From Thermohalobaculum sp039184865 (lineage in GTDB: Bacteria > Pseudomonadota > Alphaproteobacteria > Rhodobacterales > Rhodobacteraceae), in NCBI GenBank assembly GCA_039184865.1, contig JBCDAV010000007.1:124001-188000 (forward strand): 64,000 bases of DNA, in the 5' to 3' direction. Positions 62,366 through 64,000 of the stretch are shown here, one piece after another (the stretch's first letter is position 1; each line of letters opens with the position of its first letter). The notes below the pieces were generated by a model that saw only the letters and a program-made list of their open reading frames with translations, had not been told where the DNA came from and did no database searches. A program made the translations under genes and the position numbers.

Positions 62366-62393
62366 GACCGCCTTCGGGCGGTCACTTTTTTTT
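62366..62393 (+). terminator. Strong intrinsic terminator
   Basis: GACCGCC (62366-62372), UUCG-type loop TTCG, GGCGGTC (62377-62383), then AC and eight Ts. It ends the PanE-like/aminotransferase transcript. Confidence 0.93.
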
Positions 62394-62468
62394 CAGGCCC
62401 GTCAATCCGGATTGACAGTGCAGGCGCCGCGCGTGCAACGCTTCGGGCACGCAGAAGACAGGCCTTTC

Positions 62469-63428
62469 ATGAATGACCACAACGACCTGACCACCGGGAC
62501 GCGTCTTGAAAAGTTCTCGGATCCGGACGTTACGGCGGCGGGCGAGCCCCGCGCGAAGGTGCCCTTGCGCACGCTGGAAACGCTCTGGTTCAACACAGGT
62601 ACGCTCTGTAACATCCAGTGCGCGAACTGTTACATCCTGTCGAGCCCAACCAACAACGATCTGGTCTATCTGACCGAAGCGGAGGTCGTCCGGTATCTCG
62701 ACGAGATCGAGGAAAGGAGCTTTGCGACGCGCGAGATCGGCTTCACTGGCGGCGAGCCGTTCATGAACCCGCAAATGTGCGCGATGGCGCGCGCATCCCT
62801 CGAGCGCGGGTTTGAAGTGCTGATCCTGACCAACGCGATGCGTCCGATGATGCGTCCGAAGGTGCAGCGCGAACTCGAAGCGCTGATCGCGGAGTTCGGC
62901 GATCGCCTGACGCTCAGGGTCTCGCTCGACCACTACACGCCCGAGAAACATGACGAACAGCGCGGGCGCGGAACATTCGACGTCACTCTAGAGGGCATGC
63001 GCTGGATGCGCGATCGCGGTGCCAGGATGAGTGCTGCGGGGCGCTCGCTCTGGAGCGAGGACGAGGACACGGCGCGCGCCGGTTTCGCGGAGCTGTTCCG
63101 GGCCGAGGGCTTTCCGATCGATACGAATGATCCGGGCACGATGGTGATCTTTCCCGAGATGGATGAGACCGTCGAGGTGCCGGAGATCACCACGGCGTGC
63201 TGGGGGATACTGGGCAAGACGCCCGATACGGTCATGTGCTCAAACGCCCGCATGGTCGTGAAGCGCAAAGGCGCGGAGGCACCCACGGTGCTGGCCTGCA
63301 CATTGCTGGCCTATGATCGACAGTTCGAAATGGGCACGCGGCTGGCCGATGCGGCACGTCCGGTGGCGCTGAACCATCCGCATTGCGCCAAGTTCTGCGT
63401 GCTCGGCGGGGCTCGCTGTTCGGCCTGA
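62469..63428 (+). CDS. Radical SAM protein with C-terminal Cys-rich twitch/SPASM-like region
   Basis: A 319-residue enzyme. The 4Fe-4S site is CNIQCANC (Cys47, Cys51, Cys54; CX3CX2C); the FTGGEPF loop binds SAM. Cysteines in TACWGIL, VMCSNARM, LACTLLAYD, HPHCAKFC and GGARCSA at the C-terminus could bind an auxiliary cluster, as in SPASM proteins that modify peptides or anaerobic sulfatases. ATG 62469 follows the terminator region; earlier in-frame start at 62364 would lie inside it. No peptide gene is adjacent, so substrate is open. It converges with the AMMECR1 gene. Confidence 0.82.
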   Translation: MNDHNDLTTGTRLEKFSDPDVTAAGEPRAKVPLRTLETLWFNTGTLCNIQCANCYILSSPTNNDLVYLTEAEVVRYLDEIEERSFATREIGFTGGEPFMNPQMCAMARASLERGFEVLILTNAMRPMMRPKVQRELEALIAEFGDRLTLRVSLDHYTPEKHDEQRGRGTFDVTLEGMRWMRDRGARMSAAGRSLWSEDEDTARAGFAELFRAEGFPIDTNDPGTMVIFPEMDETVEVPEITTACWGILGKTPDTVMCSNARMVVKRKGAEAPTVLACTLLAYDRQFEMGTRLADAARPVALNHPHCAKFCVLGGARCSA

Positions 63429-63477
63429 GCGGCCTCGACGTCCGATGATTTTCGAAGATCGTGCGCGCCCGGCGTGC

Positions 63478-64000
63478 TCAAGCCGCGGTACCGATCTTGC
63501 CCTTGAAGGCTTCGGTCACGTACCGGAAGACCCGCACGTCCGATGACCAGTGATCGCGCGGCAAGCCCGCCTTCACCTTCAGACCGTTGAAGAACTGTTC
63601 CGGAGTCTTCAGGGATTCCCAGACCTTCGGCAGAAAGGTTCCCCGGTTCTGGCCGGACTGGAGGATCAGACCGTCACGCCCGGGCACAAGCTGAGCGAGC
63701 AGATCCTCCTGCGATGTGAACTTCATGGACGCCGGACGGGAAAGCACGGCGACCTCGATCTCGGCGGCGCGGATCTCGTCTTCGGTGACGGGTTTGAAGC
63801 GGGGGTCTTCGAACCCGGCCTTCACCGCGTTGTTCAGGATGTCCCGGGCGAGCGGATGGTGTGCTGCAAGCGACCCGATGCAGCCGCGTAGACGGCCATC
63901 GAGTGTCAGCGTGACGAAGGCCGGTGCGACGGAGCGGAGCGGCACCGGAAAGCTGTCGAGGTTGATCGCCGGCGCCTTGCCATTGCGTGCCCGGCTGATC
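63478..64000 (-). CDS. AmmeMemoRadiSam system protein A (AMMECR1 domain), 5' truncated at right edge
   Basis: About 174 residues are visible; the frame continues to the window edge (residues before VPLRSVAPAF), so the GTG at 63945 is internal. Family blocks: FVTLTLDGRLRGCIGSL with the LRGCIG motif, LAARDILNN-type helix as LARDILNNAVKAGFEDPRF, then EIEVAVLSRP and the end RDHWSSDVRVFRYVTEAF. AMMECR1 homologues occur in a three-gene set with Memo and a radical SAM protein; role unknown. The Memo gene would lie beyond the window. The adjacent radical SAM gene is convergent and of a different subfamily. Confidence 0.88.
   Translation of the reverse strand, partial: ISRARNGKAPAINLDSFPVPLRSVAPAFVTLTLDGRLRGCIGSLAAHHPLARDILNNAVKAGFEDPRFKPVTEDEIRAAEIEVAVLSRPASMKFTSQEDLLAQLVPGRDGLILQSGQNRGTFLPKVWESLKTPEQFFNGLKVKAGLPRDHWSSDVRVFRYVTEAFKGKIGTAA

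Overview
The window is high-GC DNA from an alphaproteobacterium, most likely a member of the Rhodobacterales. Supporting evidence is the gene order murC..murB-ddl-ftsQ-ftsA-ftsZ..lpxC-bamD-recN on the minus strand, an FtsZ with a long C-terminal linker ending in an IPAFLRRQ-type tail, a ChrR-like cupin protein, a ScfR/RamB-type regulator and one perfect CtrA box. No complete rRNA operon, tRNA, CRISPR array, transposase or prophage was seen. The first gene (left edge) and the last gene (right edge) are cut by the window.

Region by region. 1-6.0 kb: a tightly coupled operon for tryptophan/anthranilate catabolism by the 2-aminobenzoyl-CoA route (OYE-type half of a probable monooxygenase/reductase, SDR, MarR regulator, enoyl-CoA hydratase, tryptophan 2,3-dioxygenase, aryl-CoA ligase, RidA-like protein). 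6-11 kb: a Tm-1-like protein, a class III aminotransferase, an HCCA-isomerase-like protein, a small secreted protein and an SDR. 11.1-18.5 kb: the most unusual locus, an operon with a zinc-ribbon/class III cyclase/ATPase giant protein, a YcaO protein, a TfuA protein, a gluzincin-type metalloprotease and a 302-residue protein ending in sixteen tandem hexapeptides (consensus SRAMMQ). I read this as a candidate YcaO-TfuA modified-peptide system with a multi-core precursor. 19-27 kb: ClC channel, thioesterase, FAD-linked oxidase, GST-like protein, then an SxxK hydrolase paired with an outer-membrane barrel.

27.4-27.6 kb holds a structured plus-strand RNA resembling a shortened orphan 5S rRNA with its own terminator. 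27.7-44.5 kb: globin, Ser/Thr kinase, then recN, bamD, lpxC and the division and wall cluster, interrupted by a PAS histidine kinase (between lpxC and ftsZ) and by an APC permease plus decayed small membrane genes (between murB and murC). 44.7-46.7 kb: a SpoIIAA-like protein, then a peptide with a double-glycine leader whose stop overlaps the start of a JmjC-type oxygenase, a second RiPP-like locus. 46.9-51.9 kb: five kinase/receiver genes in a row.

52-64 kb: cysteine synthase, a GGCT-NUDIX fusion, an orphan ChrR-like gene that has lost the zinc-binding cysteines of its anti-sigma domain, coupled to a Tat-exported protein and an SDR, a YHS protein, a lipoprotein, a ScfR-type regulator divergent from a PanE-like dehydrogenase and a serine-glyoxylate-type aminotransferase, then a radical SAM protein convergent with an AMMECR1-domain gene. 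All functions are inferred by reading motifs and context; no database search was possible.
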